64,000 nt of DNA, from assembly GCA_030247855.1 (NCBI GenBank), contig JAPDRN010000003.1, positions 248,001-312,000 of the forward strand, read 5' to 3'. The stretch is from Knufia peltigerae. Taxonomy: Eukaryota > Ascomycota > Eurotiomycetes > Chaetothyriales > Trichomeriaceae. This document shows, piece by piece, positions 21,885 to 33,826 of this stretch (positions within the stretch are counted from its first letter, which is position 1; each line of letters starts with the position of its first letter). Position numbers and translations under genes: made by a program. The notes beneath the pieces are model-generated. The model was not told the DNA's origin, made no database searches, and saw only the letters and a list, made by a program, of their open reading frames with translations.

Positions 21885-23241
21885 TCACAGGAAGAAAATG
21901 GCAGCGAACAGAGCGCTGAGACCAGTCAGGGGTGCGCTGGGTCCGAATGTGACGCCGGAGTTTTTCTTGGAGCTGCTGGTTGAAGTAGAGGAAGTACCGC
22001 CCGAGGTAGCCGAGGGGTTGGTCTCTGGATGTGCCTTGTTGGTCAAGCACGTGTTGACGCCCTTGATGACACCAGCAGAGTGAGCCTGGTTGAAGAGGTC
22101 ACAGATGGTGGTGTTGGTGGAGGTGGTCTGGACGTTGGATCCACCACGGACATCGTTGAGGGATGGCATGCTGACACTGCGGAAATGGTTAGATGACTGG
22201 CTAGAATATTGGGGACCGAAAAGTACTCACCTGCCGAAGGCACCGGCAAAGTCAAGAGCACCGACAATGGTCTTGAGCTTGGGGAAACCAGCGATGGCCT
22301 TGAGAGCGGTGTTGTTGGCAATCAAGAAACCTCCACCGATCTGAGTCAATGCTGGGAAAGACAGGTTGGACAATTCCGGGCTGTCAACGAAAGCCAAGGT
22401 GCCACCAGTCTCGGTCAAGTTGGGAGCAGAGAAGGTCTTGAAAGAGTCGGAGTAGAAGCCCATGGAACCACCAACGTTGCTCAAGGATGGCATGGAGACC
22501 TTGCTGACGTTTCGAAAGGTCAAGTTCGCAGCATCTTCAAGGTTCGGGAAGCTAATCTCGAGATCCCGGCCGTTGGCAGAGAAGGACAGCGCGGTGGTGA
22601 CATTCTTGAGGTCGTTAACATTGACGTCAGTAAGGTACGGGTTGTTATTGATATCCATAGCCGATACAGCCTGCAGCTCAATTCCGTTTAGATTGTTAAG
22701 CTGTGTGTTAGAGATGTAGACCTGATTGGCTTGTTGAACACCCTGGGCGAAGTTCAAGCTCTGGAGAGCAGGCAGACCGACCCAGTTGATCTTGTTCACA
22801 CCAGTGAGAGAATCGAATTGGAGAGTCGACATGATGGTGAGGCCGGTCAAACTGAAGGTACCAGTAATGGTGTTGAGCTGATCTGAGGTAATGGCAGTCA
22901 ACTGAGTGGCGTTGTTACAGGTGACATCTCCCTTGATCTGTTGAACGCCGTTGATGGCAATTTGTCCAGAGGCAGTCGAGTCAATGATAACATCTCCATT
23001 GAAGGTTTTGCAGTTAGCGATCTTTTGAGCGTCTCCACTGCTGGAAATAGTGATCGAAGGTCCATCGCAGGCATCGTTTTGTGCTACATTCGATCTGTTA
23101 GCCTTTCTCTTCCCCGTGGATGGATTGGTCCCGTCTCTTTGTGCGTGTGTTTCCAAAGTAGTCCTGGGCGCCGCGTGTGTACGTACCGAGGACATTGCTC
23201 GCAACCGCGAGTGTAAGAAGGATGAACTTGGTGAAGGCCAT
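21885..23241 (-). CDS. ECM33: GPI-anchored cell wall protein ECM33
   Basis: Exons 23241-23187, 23083-22231 and 22176-21885 join to 399 residues, matching the length of filamentous fungal Ecm33. The first exon is a signal peptide (ITFTK-like hydrophobic stretch ending SNVLA), with cleavage before QNDACDG. The middle is a leucine-rich, receptor-L-like domain of repeating LxxLxxL/N units with many N-glycosylation sites. The C-terminus is Ser/Thr-rich and ends in a hydrophobic tail, as expected for GPI attachment. The protein is needed for cell wall integrity in yeasts and aspergilli. A 5'-UTR intron precedes the start codon. Confidence 0.92.
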
Positions 23242-23267
23242 TGTGATTGTATGGATCAGCGAAGAAG

Positions 23268-23431
23268 CTGTGATGAGTGTTAGTCAAGTGATTGCAAACG
23301 GTCAAAACAACTCGAGGAGAAAAGGTAGAGGAAGGTAGAGGTCGGGGAGGGTTGGTTTGGGCGTTGGTGACGCGGCCAACCGCCCCGGTGAGGCAGCAGT
23401 GAGGTATGGGTGAATCTAAGAACAAACTCAC
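23268..23431 (-). other. Probable 5'-UTR intron of ECM33
   Basis: On the minus strand a GTGAGT donor at 23431 and a CACAG acceptor at 23268, with a TGACTAACA branch site, lie 27 bp before the ECM33 start codon. It is a spliced leader intron by consensus only. Confidence 0.55.
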
Positions 23432-26424
23432 CTGAAATGCAATATTAAAGAGGATAGTAGTGGAAAGGCGTGATACAGCTGGCTTGAAGGCAAGTCGTAA
23501 GAACTTTTTTGGTGATTAGTCCGTTGGGATGAGGATGAACTCGCAACGAACAAACAAAAGCTTCAGCGAAGGAGAAGCTGGGATTGGAGTTGCTCGAATG
23601 GGTGTTAAGACAGGAAATGCCGAGGGCAGGCACGACGTTCTTCTTAAGAACTACGTGTGGCTGGCTTGATGAAGAAATAAAGGAACAAACAGCAGCAACG
23701 ATGGACTGAGTGGTGAGGGTTGAAGTGTGTGCACGGGAAAGATTTGAGAAGGAAGGGGGATGGCAGGAAAATAGATTGGGACTGAGGACGGGGAGGAGGA
23801 GGATGAAGTGCATTGGCCTCGGCTGCTGATTGGGTGCAAAGGGCAAGCTGCAGCACTCCCGCCTGTCTCTGCTATCTGCCCGGACGCTGTACAGGGCGCC
23901 CACCAAACACAAAAAAGCCCACCAGTCACGCTTGTCGCAGCGCCCGTACGACCCATCAGGCCCGGCGGGAACAGCAAGGGGATCACCAGCAAGTTGCAGC
24001 TTCACTTGTTGCAGCGGTGGAGATGGATGGGCAGACTAGTAAAAAGGGATGGCTTGTATTGATACCGTATGGCCCTGAGGCTGCGCGTCCCTTCATGTCA
24101 ACAACCACCAATTCTTGCACCAACTCCACCTAACAACATGCGATTCAACCTCCAAGCTTTCGCCTCAGCCACTGTACGGAGCCCAAGTTGCATGCCACCC
24201 TTCTCGCCTCCTTCTCAAGCAACTCGCATCTGAGACATGTTGACAGCTTCGATGCACTCGCCACCACGGGACAGAGGTGCATCCTCAAAAAACCTTAGTG
24301 TAGGTATTGTACAGTGTGGCATTCTACCGAGATTTTGTTATCACTGTCCGTCCACTGACTACGAGTGCTCGTCCGATATGGCTGGAGGAGGCTATTTCGC
24401 TTGCTCGATTCTTTTTTCCGCTTGGACTGTGATTGCGATTGCGACAAAGCTAAGTTACTCTGTAGATCCACCACTATCCAGGTACTGTCCTCCGTGAACA
24501 AGATAAAATAATGGAGTTGGTTTAGCGACCAAGTTTGTTTTATCAGCCGTGCTATTCCGGTGATCTAGCTACCTACAGTAGGTAGGGTAGATTTTTCAGG
24601 CATATTGTACTTGTATCTTACTTAACCGAAATAGTGCCTCATGTTACTCTGAAATATAGTTTTACAGTATGTAGTACTCCGTAGCATTGTGCGCATTCAC
24701 AGGATACAGTACAGTACATACATACCTAGGCTCTCAGTAATTTGACCACACTTGAAATCCCAAGCACGAGATCTGGAAAATAACCTGCCTCATCAGTGAC
24801 ACGCATTCCAACGTCAAGAGTTGGCACAGACACCTCACAAGCCAGCTAATGCTCTCCGCTTGTGCTTCAATCATGAAACTCATCTCCTCCACATCCAGCC
24901 GATCACCATCACACATCACAAAAGAAAAACAAGGATGATACTTCGGCTTCATGTCAAGAAGGGTGGATGGGGGGGAAACTTCGCTGATCTCACTCCTTTA
25001 TCAATATTTCGGTAGAAAGGTGGATTGTACATATCAGTTACTCCGTACTCTTCGCACTTTACATGGTAGTTCAACTACCGATGAAATTCTAGCACTACTA
25101 CTACGAGACACGGAGTAGATTTCAATTACTTGTAACGTTCGCATGCATGTCAACTTCACCAGACCCGTCAATGGTCCGTCAGCCGAACGGCCGCATGGCC
25201 CTTTTGAGGCCCTTGATGCCATCCCGACCTTCTCTCCAATCGACCAGGGCTCGAATGGGCCCGGTGCAGGATTGTCCGCCACACTTGTTCCACCATCGCT
25301 TTAGTGCATTTTGCTGTTACGGTACGTTACGAACGAAGCACCGACCGACATCTCAGGTCACAACCCTCGTTCCCCCAACGAGATCAGCCAGTCTGTTTTT
25401 GGGGATGCCACTTTCGATATGCGCTCTTCAATTTCCATCCAGATCCGCCTACCAACAACACTCACAAGGCACATGGACCGAAATCAGTTCTCTTTGTTGA
25501 TATCATACGGATGCGCTAGGAATCGGAACCACATGTCGACTTTTGTTTATTTATTATCATCATCATTGACTTCAAATAGTCGAGCGACGGACGGAGTAGA
25601 TAATATTGCTGTAAAAAGCTCCGCCGCCTAGGAGCGCCGTACGGAGTAAATCCTGTTATCACAGAAAACTCCCTACGACACCGGTACCTCGTACTCCGTT
25701 AGATACAGTACATACTCCGTCAATCAAGCAAACCCAGAATCTCGGATAACGCACGGAGTAACGCGGCAGGGTGCGTGGCTGGAACGCACACTGCACTACT
25801 TGACACGTTGGATGAAGCACGTTCCAGGCGACTAATAACTTGCCGCATCAAATGCGTATCGTGTCTGTGTCTGCCCAAAAAATGGAGGAAACGGGCGAAG
25901 GAATTTCGGAGTAATATTCCCAGCTTTGATTGTCGAGAAAATCTAGGTAGGTTACTGTACGAGTAGGTAAGAGATCCGGACAAGAGTACGGATATGAAGT
26001 ACGGAACACCACCGAGTGAATGAATATCTCAAAAAAAACACGCCCCAAAACCAATGTGCGCGCGTCAGCACGTGACTGCCCAGGCATCATTGGCTTAGGT
26101 CAGCCAGGTACGAATACGCGCTTGGCCAAGGCCCCGGGCACCCTTAAGCCCAGACGACTCGGGGCATGACGACAATTGGGTAAAGAAGAAATACTTCAGC
26201 TTAATTGTATGATCGATGCATCGTGAAAGAGGTCTTTCCATCGACGTCGTCCTTGCAATCCTAAGTCCACTTCTCGTCTTTTGAGAACTCAGAAGGCGAT
26301 CCCGCCTATTGATTGGTAAACGTCATCCTGTTAAGCTTTGCTACCCAGCAAGACCGTGGCCTGGCCGACACAATACTACTACCTACGTCCGCAAACCTGA
26401 ATGCTGAGCCGTGGTCTGTTCAAA
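23432..26424. other. 3-kb gene-free stretch rich in TACGGAGTA motifs
   Basis: No supported gene. The first 700 bp may be ECM33 leader and promoter. The rest contains three exact TACGGAGTA/TACTCCGTA copies (24675-24683, 25039-25047, 25640-25648), several one-mismatch versions (about 25112, 25593, 25692, 25716, 25754) and CTACCTAC/GGTAGGGTAGAT runs near 24570-24592. Confidence 0.55.
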
Positions 26425-27630
26425 ATGACCGTTCGCAGATCTACCAGAATTGCTTCTGGCTCTTCTACTACGGCTGCTGCTGCTGCTGTTGCGTCAGAAA
26501 AGCCTACCAAGGTTGTCACCACGTCCAGGAAACGGTCGTTGAGCACTGGGTCTCCCCAAACGCAGACGAAGACGAATAAAAAGACCAAATCGTCGCAAGA
26601 CGTGCCCGCCGTCAATGGGGAGTCGGTACAGTCAGCACCAGAGTTCAAAGTCCCAGTGACGCCGGTGAAGAACGCCAGAAGGGTTCCGGCCAAAGCCAAG
26701 CAACCCCCCTTGACGCCCACCCCGAGTTTGATCAGTGTGATCAGGGCGCCCTACAGTTCAGGAGATATTGACGATGCCACACCGCCGCCAGAACGGCCCG
26801 TCGAGCCACACGTGACCAACGCGGCGTTGGTGACGCCAGGGGGTACGCAGCAGGTCGCGTACTCGAGCGACTTGCCCCCGGACTCGACACCGTCCAGGAC
26901 CGGGGGGCTCCCTCGGCCGACGGCGACGACGAACACGCTCCTCGACCAAGCTTGCGCCCACCTGGTCAGCGTCGAGCCCCGGTTGGGACCCGTCATAGAG
27001 AAGCACCCGTGCCACGTCTTCTCGGCCCGGGGTCTGGCGGAACAGATCGACCCCTTTCGGTCGCTGGCGAGCGGGATCATGGGCCAGCAGGTGTCGGGGG
27101 CGGCGGCCAAGTCCATCAAGAACAAATTCATCGCGCTGTTCAACGAGGAGGGCACCGAACACCCCCCCAAGTTCCCCACGCCGGCACAGGTCGCCGCGAC
27201 GGACCTGGCACGGTTGCGGCTCGCCGGTCTGTCCCAGCGGAAGGCCGAGTACATCCAGGGGTTGGCGGAGAAGTTCACGACGCGGGAACTGACGACCGAC
27301 ATGCTCATGAAGGCCACGGACGAAGAGGTCATGGAGCGGCTCATCGCGGTCAGGGGGCTGGGCAGGTGGTCCGTCGAGATGTTTGCGTGCTTCGGCCTCA
27401 AGAGGCTGGACATCCTCTCGACGGGCGACCTCGGCGTGCAGCGGGGCATGGCCGCCTTCTACGGCAAGGACGTCAAGAAGCTCAAGGCCAAAGGCGGGGG
27501 CAAGTGGAAGTACATGTCGGAGCAGGACATGCTGGACAAGTCTGCTCCCTTCGCCCCCTATCGCAGTCTCTTCATGTGGTACATGTGGCGCGTCGAGGAC
27601 GTGGACGTCGAGGTTATGAGTACCATGTAG
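26425..27630 (+). CDS. 3-methyladenine DNA glycosylase (HhH-GPD)
   Basis: Single exon of 401 residues from the Met at 26425, which has A at -3. A longer form from 26401 is possible. The N-terminal 150 residues are low-complexity and basic (nuclear), with a short alanine run from CTG-type repeats. The AlkA/MAG1-type domain follows: SGIMGQQVSGAAA, the helix-hairpin-helix LIAVRGLGRWSVEMF, and the catalytic Asp in LSTGDLGVQRG. It removes alkylated bases in base excision repair. The coding region is much more GC-rich than its flanks and creates long antisense ORFs that are not genes. Confidence 0.92.
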   Translation: MTVRRSTRIASGSSTTAAAAAVASEKPTKVVTTSRKRSLSTGSPQTQTKTNKKTKSSQDVPAVNGESVQSAPEFKVPVTPVKNARRVPAKAKQPPLTPTPSLISVIRAPYSSGDIDDATPPPERPVEPHVTNAALVTPGGTQQVAYSSDLPPDSTPSRTGGLPRPTATTNTLLDQACAHLVSVEPRLGPVIEKHPCHVFSARGLAEQIDPFRSLASGIMGQQVSGAAAKSIKNKFIALFNEEGTEHPPKFPTPAQVAATDLARLRLAGLSQRKAEYIQGLAEKFTTRELTTDMLMKATDEEVMERLIAVRGLGRWSVEMFACFGLKRLDILSTGDLGVQRGMAAFYGKDVKKLKAKGGGKWKYMSEQDMLDKSAPFAPYRSLFMWYMWRVEDVDVEVMSTM

Positions 27631-27879
27631 ATTAACAACTCGTAAAGAGGCGCCCGGAACCGTCCTTTTCATACCTAGCTAAGGAAAAAAAGACACCAGG
27701 CACTTTGTATGTACATGTACAAAAAAGTTACTTCGGATTTGCCCACCGCCTGGACTTCAAGACCAATCTTTTGGCACCAAAACTTTGAGAGCACCCTTTC
27801 GGTGTCTGTGATACCGATCTGTCAAAGCACAAGCGACCGCATCAAGTTCAATGGCACTTGTTTGGTGTCTCATATTTCT

Positions 27880-28522
27880 TCAGTTTTTCCGCTCGACTTT
27901 CATGGATTCCAGATCCGCACGCTCCTTCAACTCGGCTTCGATTTCTTCGATGATGGGACTCAAATAAGGTCGGTCCTAGAAAACCATAATGTTAGCAAAT
28001 TGTGGCGTCACCACAAGCTGTATCTTGGGCCAAGGGGGCAGGATTCCGGTGGTCTGTCTCACTTCTTCTGGCTTTGTCTGTTCGGCGGCAGGTAGTAGTT
28101 GATGGGCCAAAGAGCACTGCGGGGACACCGTTAGTTCTGTTCTTGATTCCACCTGGTATCATCGAGGGTAGGGAGATGTAAAATTCGTGGGTTTGACGCA
28201 CTTGGAAAGCTCTTCGAAGTCGGAAAACTCGGTCATATGCTTCCTTGGGCGGCAGTCTCTTGAGGGCGAGCTGCACAGTGTCGTTCTCTTCAGGGATCAA
28301 GTCGTCGGCGCGAAGACCTGTAGGTTATATATCGTCAACAATCTTTCATCCCCTCCTTCCAGACAGCTCCTCCTTGTCTGTCACGGAGCAAAATCGTCCA
28401 AATGGTGTCGTACCTAATCTTCTGTATCCGGCTGCGTCGGCGTACCAGTTGGCCAGCGGCATCATCCATCTCTTCAACCATGGCCTCTTCAGGATGTATG
28501 GGGCTAACGAAGGAGCAGACAT
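27880..28522 (-). CDS. QCR7: Ubiquinol-cytochrome c reductase subunit 7
   Basis: Four exons, 28522-28414, 28317-28202, 28116-28063 and 27975-27880, give 124 residues, the standard size of the 14-kDa complex III subunit. The start MSAPSLAPYILKRP, the block GLRADDLIPEEND and the block LKRLPPKEAYDRVFRLRRA are diagnostic. The protein acts at the matrix side of the mitochondrial inner membrane. All junctions keep the frame. It is convergent with the DNA glycosylase gene. None of these exons stands out as a long ORF, so the gene is easily missed. Confidence 0.93.
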
Positions 28523-29269
28523 GGCGAACGTGAAATAGCTCCGGGGGTTTCGAGGTTTTGTTGCTGGGATTTGGAAGCTGCGGAAGCAATGAAAGCGCAA
28601 CGCCTTTGGGGAGCTTGTCGCTTCGATGAATGGGCCAAGTCGAAGAAACATTACTGGTTCTTGGCGCTAAAGTTGTTAAATGGATGACGATGATTGGTTT
28701 GGCTCTTAACACGTGATCTCATTTTCGCTTCATGTCTATTTGAAGCACGGGGGAGCTCGACGGACGTATTACGATGCGTCGCTCACCCCTCGACACATGA
28801 AGACAACTACAAGCATACACAAAGCTCGACGTTGACCTCATATCGATGTGGCCTGGATCAACAAGGGGAAAACAGAATAACAAAAATCGTCACGCAAAAT
28901 CTCAAATAATGAAGGACCTTTGGAGCCGATATACATATATTCAATGTTCATTCGTTGACCGCTCTCGCAAATTTAGTCAAATAAATATATTCAGCCTCAT
29001 ACTGCTAACGTATACCGTACACGCTTCTGTACAGCACAATGAAGGCATTCCAAACAACGTTGGCTTATGATTGGCAGTTTTGAACGAGGAATCGCGCAAA
29101 ACTCTGACTTCATTCATGTCTTCTTGTTCCCAAGCCACTCACACCTCTTTGATCCCTGCGTATACTTCGACTGCAAACGGTACAGTCCTTCCAACATCGA
29201 TACAAACACTCCGGTGTTCCTTAATCGGCACCTACTCAGCTATGGACAACCTGCTTGTACAAAAGTGCT
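28523..29269. other. QCR7 promoter and AT-rich gap
   Basis: No gene was seen. The part at 28850-29060 is AT-rich. Confidence 0.4.
28693..28715. promoter_or_regulatory. CCAAT box and CACGTG upstream of QCR7
   Basis: ATTGG at 28693-28697 (CCAAT in the QCR7 orientation) lies 171 bp before the start. CACGTG follows at 28710-28715. The HAP complex and Cbf1-type factors act on respiratory genes in yeast; their use here is inference. Confidence 0.35.
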
Positions 29270-31159
29270 CTACGCGCTTTCCAAGTGCTCACCTGGATCC
29301 ATCTTCTCGGCAGGACTCCTCTCTACTACTTCTCTACCTTCTGCTCGTGGCGAAGCCATTTGCCTACTCTTGACCCTCTCCACCGCGATGTCATTCAGAC
29401 TCACACCGTCCTTACGCAGACGCTCCAACTCATGCGCCTCTTTTGCATAAGCCGCACGCTCTTTCTCGCTCATTTCAGGTCCTAGGAGTAGGAAGATAAT
29501 CTGGTATGCCCAGACCGCGCCCATGAAGATTCCTATAACCTTACCGTAGTCGAAACGTTCAACCCCATTATGTGGAGGGAGAGGATACCGCTCGCCTATG
29601 ACTGCTTGAATGGTTGCAGAGGCGGAACTCGCAAGGTTCCCGAGCTGGTAGGTGAGCCCAACAGCGGTAGTTCGTAGTGCTTCCGGCGAGACTTCCATCA
29701 AGTGGATGGGAATGGCACTATGCACTCAAGATGAGTTAACTGGACACCAATGGAGAGCATACAACGAAGACAAATGAAAACAAAACTTACCCCCAAACGC
29801 CACCGACAAAGAATTGCAATGCAAATGCTGAGCCGACCAGGCCCATATTGCGTGGAAGGATATACGCCGGCACTAGAGCACCTCCGCACACACAAGCAAT
29901 AAGCATGGTGAGACGACGACCTGCAGTGATGATTAGTCAGTGCCTCTCACATGGGCGGTGAGGCAGAAAAGAGAAGGAAAAGCCTTACCCAGAAAGGTAC
30001 TGATGTACCCAAGTGTTGTCCCCCCTATGAGGGCACCGATTTGGCCAACAACGCTTACAACTGTCACATCCGTTGGGCCCATGAGAACTTGGTTCTTCAG
30101 GAAGGTTGGGAGCAGATCTTGACTGCCGTGGCTGCAACTGTTGAATCCAGTCATCAGAATGACCAAGTAGACGAAAAGCACCCAGTTTTGCTTGATGGCG
30201 ACCCAAGACTCTCGAGTCCAGGCCTTGAAGCCGGCAGCTTTGACGTGGTGCTCGCCACCCTGCTCTTTTTCGGCAAGGAGTTGGGCTTCACGCTCGGCAC
30301 GCATCACTTGGAAGTTGTTGGTTTCTGGGAGACACCAGCGAAAGGCTATGATCAGGACAGGTGGACCAGCGCCAAACCAGAACAGTGAGCGCCAGCCGTG
30401 GGATGTAGTTGGAACAAGCTACGGGTGGTCAGTGTGATAAACGTAACCTGGGAGGCAATGCTCACAGCTCGATAGAAGATCGAAGCGAGCAGGTAGCCGG
30501 TCGCATAGCCTTGCTGAAAAAGGCCAGAGAGTAGGCCACGAGCATCATATGGTAGGTCCTCTAGAGCTGTGGCGGCTGCTGGACCAAAGAGACCTGAATC
30601 TACTCAGCATGATGTAAAGGAAATCTGGCAACGAGTGTTCCTTACCACCCATGGCGATACCGTAAAGCGAACGAACACCGAGAAACTGCGGCAATGTGTT
30701 ACAGAAGCCCGATGCGAGTTCCAGGACGATGAAGAGGGCCAGGTTGATGATCATGGGCCACTTCCGTCCGTAACGATCGGACAGAGTACCAAAGACTAGA
30801 GCACCAACAGAACGTAGCATCAATGTGACCGTGAGACCCTGGCACATATTAGCCTGTCTATGTTCATGGGATGACAATATCGGCGCACGCACCCATGAGA
30901 CGTCAGAGTTCTCGACGCCAAAGTCTTTAGCAATTTCAGTTATAGTAAGAGACACGGTGAAGAAGTCGAATGCATCCCACGTCCAACCAAGGAAACCGGC
31001 AGTGAACATCAGCCATTGATGCTTATCAAGTTCTTTGAGAATATGGTAGGGGTTTCCAAGTTTTGTTCTTGGTGGTTTGAGGCTGGTGATGCGGGTGAGG
31101 AAATATTTCTTGATCTGACTGGGAGAGTAGAACCATCCTGCTGCCATGCGATTATGCAT
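29270..31159 (-). CDS. JEN1-type monocarboxylate/proton symporter
   Basis: Six exons, 31159-30893, 30838-30646, 30593-30466, 30418-29989, 29920-29791 and 29717-29270, give 531 residues. It is a 12-helix major facilitator of the plasma membrane. It contains NSCSHGSQDLLPT, an exact match to the Jen1 signature N-x2-[ST]-H-x-[ST]-Q-D-x3-T. The N-terminal GWTWDAFDFFTVSL and the DRYGRKWPM loop between helices 2 and 3 also fit. Jen1 carries lactate, pyruvate and related acids with protons and is normally repressed by glucose. Intron 1 (54 bp) is a multiple of three without stops, so retention would keep the frame. The start at 31159 has A at -3. Confidence 0.9.
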
Positions 31160-32659
31160 CTTGGGCAGTGGAAAAGGGTGCAATGGTGCTTGATGCGCTC
31201 AGAAGGTGAAGTGACAATCTACTGAATATCTGAAGATGAGTTGAACACCAATGTGCTCGAGCCTCGGGCCAGCCGCTCGGTAGATATCTTTAAAGACGAT
31301 TGAAAAGCCATGCATGTTGAACGGCTACCTACCTTCCTATATGATATCAAGCGTGCTAGGGCCAAGACGGGCATCATGATGAAGAGAGTGTGAAAAGCCT
31401 ATGCTGATGGTCGCTTGTGGAGGTAACATCGGCTCTCTTGCTGATCGCGACTCCGGCAAAGCACCTCGTCAAAAGGACTTGCCTCGAAGTCGGTAAGTCT
31501 CACACGAGATGTGCAGGGTTTCGAGGAACGTTCCTCATGCATGGCGCCGTCGGTTGCACTGAGGAGTTGAGGAGTCTAGTGAGGTGTTATCAATATGGAA
31601 ATTGCGCCAACCAGCTTGGACATTGGAACGTGTTAACACGCCACTGAACATGGCCAAGATTGAGCCAAGGAGGATCAACCCTCCAAGCGCAGATGCCATC
31701 AGAGGCGGCATTGCTTGCATTGGCTTGCTGTTGCATGGTTGATTGAGCTCGAATGGAGAAACAACCAGGTTGCCGGACTGGGAACCCCGGCGTCCCCCGC
31801 ACATTGACGGGGAACCATCGCATTGTAGCACATCATAGCGGACATATACGGGGCATGTCCCGTGTGAGGAGAGCTATGCGTGAAACCGAGCTGAAAAGCA
31901 GGAACGTCCTGGGCATAGTACAGGGCTCAGAGCTTCGATTGGATACCTGACACAGTGTGTTCAGAAGCAAGACAACTTTCACCAGAGATGGCTTCGTAGG
32001 TGGGTGTCGAAGCAAATTGAGGGAGGCGGCCTAGCGACTAGACCGGCCATATGAATTGTCAAGACTCGCACATACAAGACTGTCCAGGTCCTGTGCTGGC
32101 TATGACGTCCTTGATCTTTCAGAAGATAGGAGAATAACATATCTCAACTTACGAGCACAATTTGCCGATAATGCCAGGCACGTGACCCGATCACAGGGCG
32201 GGATCTATGCACGTGACAGAGATGAGGTAATCTCCGCTCGCTCACCGCAAGCTCAATCTTTCTTGCTCGGCGAGTTGAAGGCCGTAGATACTGTACAGTG
32301 TTTGCCCACTTTCATCATCCCTCTTGCTCGAGCAGAACGTTTGCAGTTCCACCTCCAACCCAGCATTTATCGTCAAGATCTGATCTTGTCCTTCTCCTCA
32401 ACGTCACTGATTCGTGCCTTGTACCAGTCATTCATGGCCTTTGTCAACCGCTGACAGGAGCAGTTGGCTCCGGCCAGACCCCGCAGTACAATTCAGTTCC
32501 ACGACACCGAGTAGACGGTGCAACGGAGCAGAACTTGCTCTGCCCCCCCCGAATCGTCCTCAAGCATTCCTCCACCAAACCTCAGAATCGTACCCTCTCC
32601 GCCATGAGCACGTCACATGCGCTCTTCTGTCCTTGACCTCGAGATCCGACAGTCAAAGG
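31160..32659. other. 1.5-kb divergent promoter, transporter and NAD carrier
   Basis: Shared upstream region of the Jen1-like gene (minus) and the NAD+ carrier (plus). No gene was seen. CreA-type sites occur near 31785-31800 and at 32477. Confidence 0.45.
31785..31800. promoter_or_regulatory. Paired CreA-type sites
   Basis: CCCCGG (31785-31790) and CCCCGC (31795-31800) both fit the reverse of the CreA consensus SYGGRG and lie 4 bp apart, about 630 bp upstream of the Jen1-like gene. Carbon repression is known for Jen1-type transporters; binding here is inference. Confidence 0.3.
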
Positions 32660-33826
32660 ATGTCCTTTGGACGAGATCCTGACCAAACTCCAGGTATCCT
32701 GTCCCCCAATCAATATGCTATCTCGACCGAAGAGCCATCCACCTCAACAAACCACAATACAATGCCTACGAGTCCACCGAGTAACACCCTCGTCGCCAAG
32801 TTACAGATACACTCGACATCGATTCCGAAGGCGTGGATAAGCCCCATATGCGGCGCAGGTGCTGGCTTTGCATCCGGCATCGTCACTTGCCCGCTCGATG
32901 TGATAAAGACGAAACTACAAGCCCAAGGTGGTTTCCAATCAAGATACAAACAGACCAAACAGCCCCACCAACTGTATAGAGGTATTGTCGGTACCGCTCG
33001 CGTGATATGGCGGGAAGAGGGTGTCCGGGGCATGTACCGGGGGCTGGGTCCCATGCTATTGGGCTACCTCCCGACGTGGGCCGTTTACTTGACTGTATAC
33101 GAGAACACCAGGGAATTCTGGTATGATCAATGTGGAAGCTGGTGGGTAGCCCGCTGCTATTCCTCGTTGACAGCGGGCGCCTGCTCGACCATATTGACAA
33201 ATCCCATATGGGTGATCAAAACACGATTCATGACACAGAGCGCCAAAGCTGCAAGTGATGGCATGCGTGCGCCCTACTATTATACTTCGACTTTCGATGC
33301 CGCCAGGAAAATGTATCGACATGAGGGGATGCGGTCATTCTACTCGGGCTTGACACCCGCCCTGCTCGGCTTGACCCATGTCGCTGTACAGTTCCCCCTG
33401 TACGAGTACTTCAAGATGAAATTCACCGGCTATGGCATTGGTGAACATCCACCTCAGGACAGCGGTGCAAACTGGGTTGGTATCTCAGCTGCCACCTTTT
33501 TGAGCAAAATCTGTGCTAGCACAGCGACATATCCCCATGAAGTGCTTCGCACCCGTCTTCAGACCCAACAACGGAAATCCGGCTTCACTACTTCCGACGG
33601 CTTAGCAGTGAAAGCACGCTACACCGGTATTTTGCACATGTGCAGAGTAATTCTCAAAGAAGAAGGATGGCGAGCCTTTTATGCTGGCATTGGGACAAAC
33701 TTGATACGAGCCGTTCCTGCCGCCATGACCACCATGCTCACATACGAATGGCTACAGAGCGTCATCCACCGTTCCCAAGACAAGGGCGAGCAATTGAAGA
33801 GAGAATACCGCGAACAGGGAGTATGA
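32660..33826 (+). CDS. Mitochondrial NAD+ carrier
   Basis: Single exon of 388 residues. The start at 32660 (A at -3) is preferred; the frame is open further upstream. Three mitochondrial carrier repeats carry PLDVIKTK, NPIWVIKTR and YPHEVLRTR. The NPIW variant and the PTWAVYLTVYE block are typical of the YIA6/Ndt1 pyrimidine/NAD carrier branch. The protein sits in the mitochondrial inner membrane and imports NAD+. The roughly 55-residue N-terminal tail is Ser/Pro-rich and specific to this lineage. Confidence 0.9.
   Translation: MSFGRDPDQTPGILSPNQYAISTEEPSTSTNHNTMPTSPPSNTLVAKLQIHSTSIPKAWISPICGAGAGFASGIVTCPLDVIKTKLQAQGGFQSRYKQTKQPHQLYRGIVGTARVIWREEGVRGMYRGLGPMLLGYLPTWAVYLTVYENTREFWYDQCGSWWVARCYSSLTAGACSTILTNPIWVIKTRFMTQSAKAASDGMRAPYYYTSTFDAARKMYRHEGMRSFYSGLTPALLGLTHVAVQFPLYEYFKMKFTGYGIGEHPPQDSGANWVGISAATFLSKICASTATYPHEVLRTRLQTQQRKSGFTTSDGLAVKARYTGILHMCRVILKEEGWRAFYAGIGTNLIRAVPAAMTTMLTYEWLQSVIHRSQDKGEQLKREYREQGV

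Noticed and set aside
23445..24005. 186-codon minus-strand ORF upstream of ECM33
   Set aside because: Low-complexity Ser/Pro/Leu reading of a pyrimidine-rich leader; no Kozak context or domain.
26758..27672. 304-codon minus-strand ORF
   Set aside because: Antisense shadow of the GC-rich DNA glycosylase.
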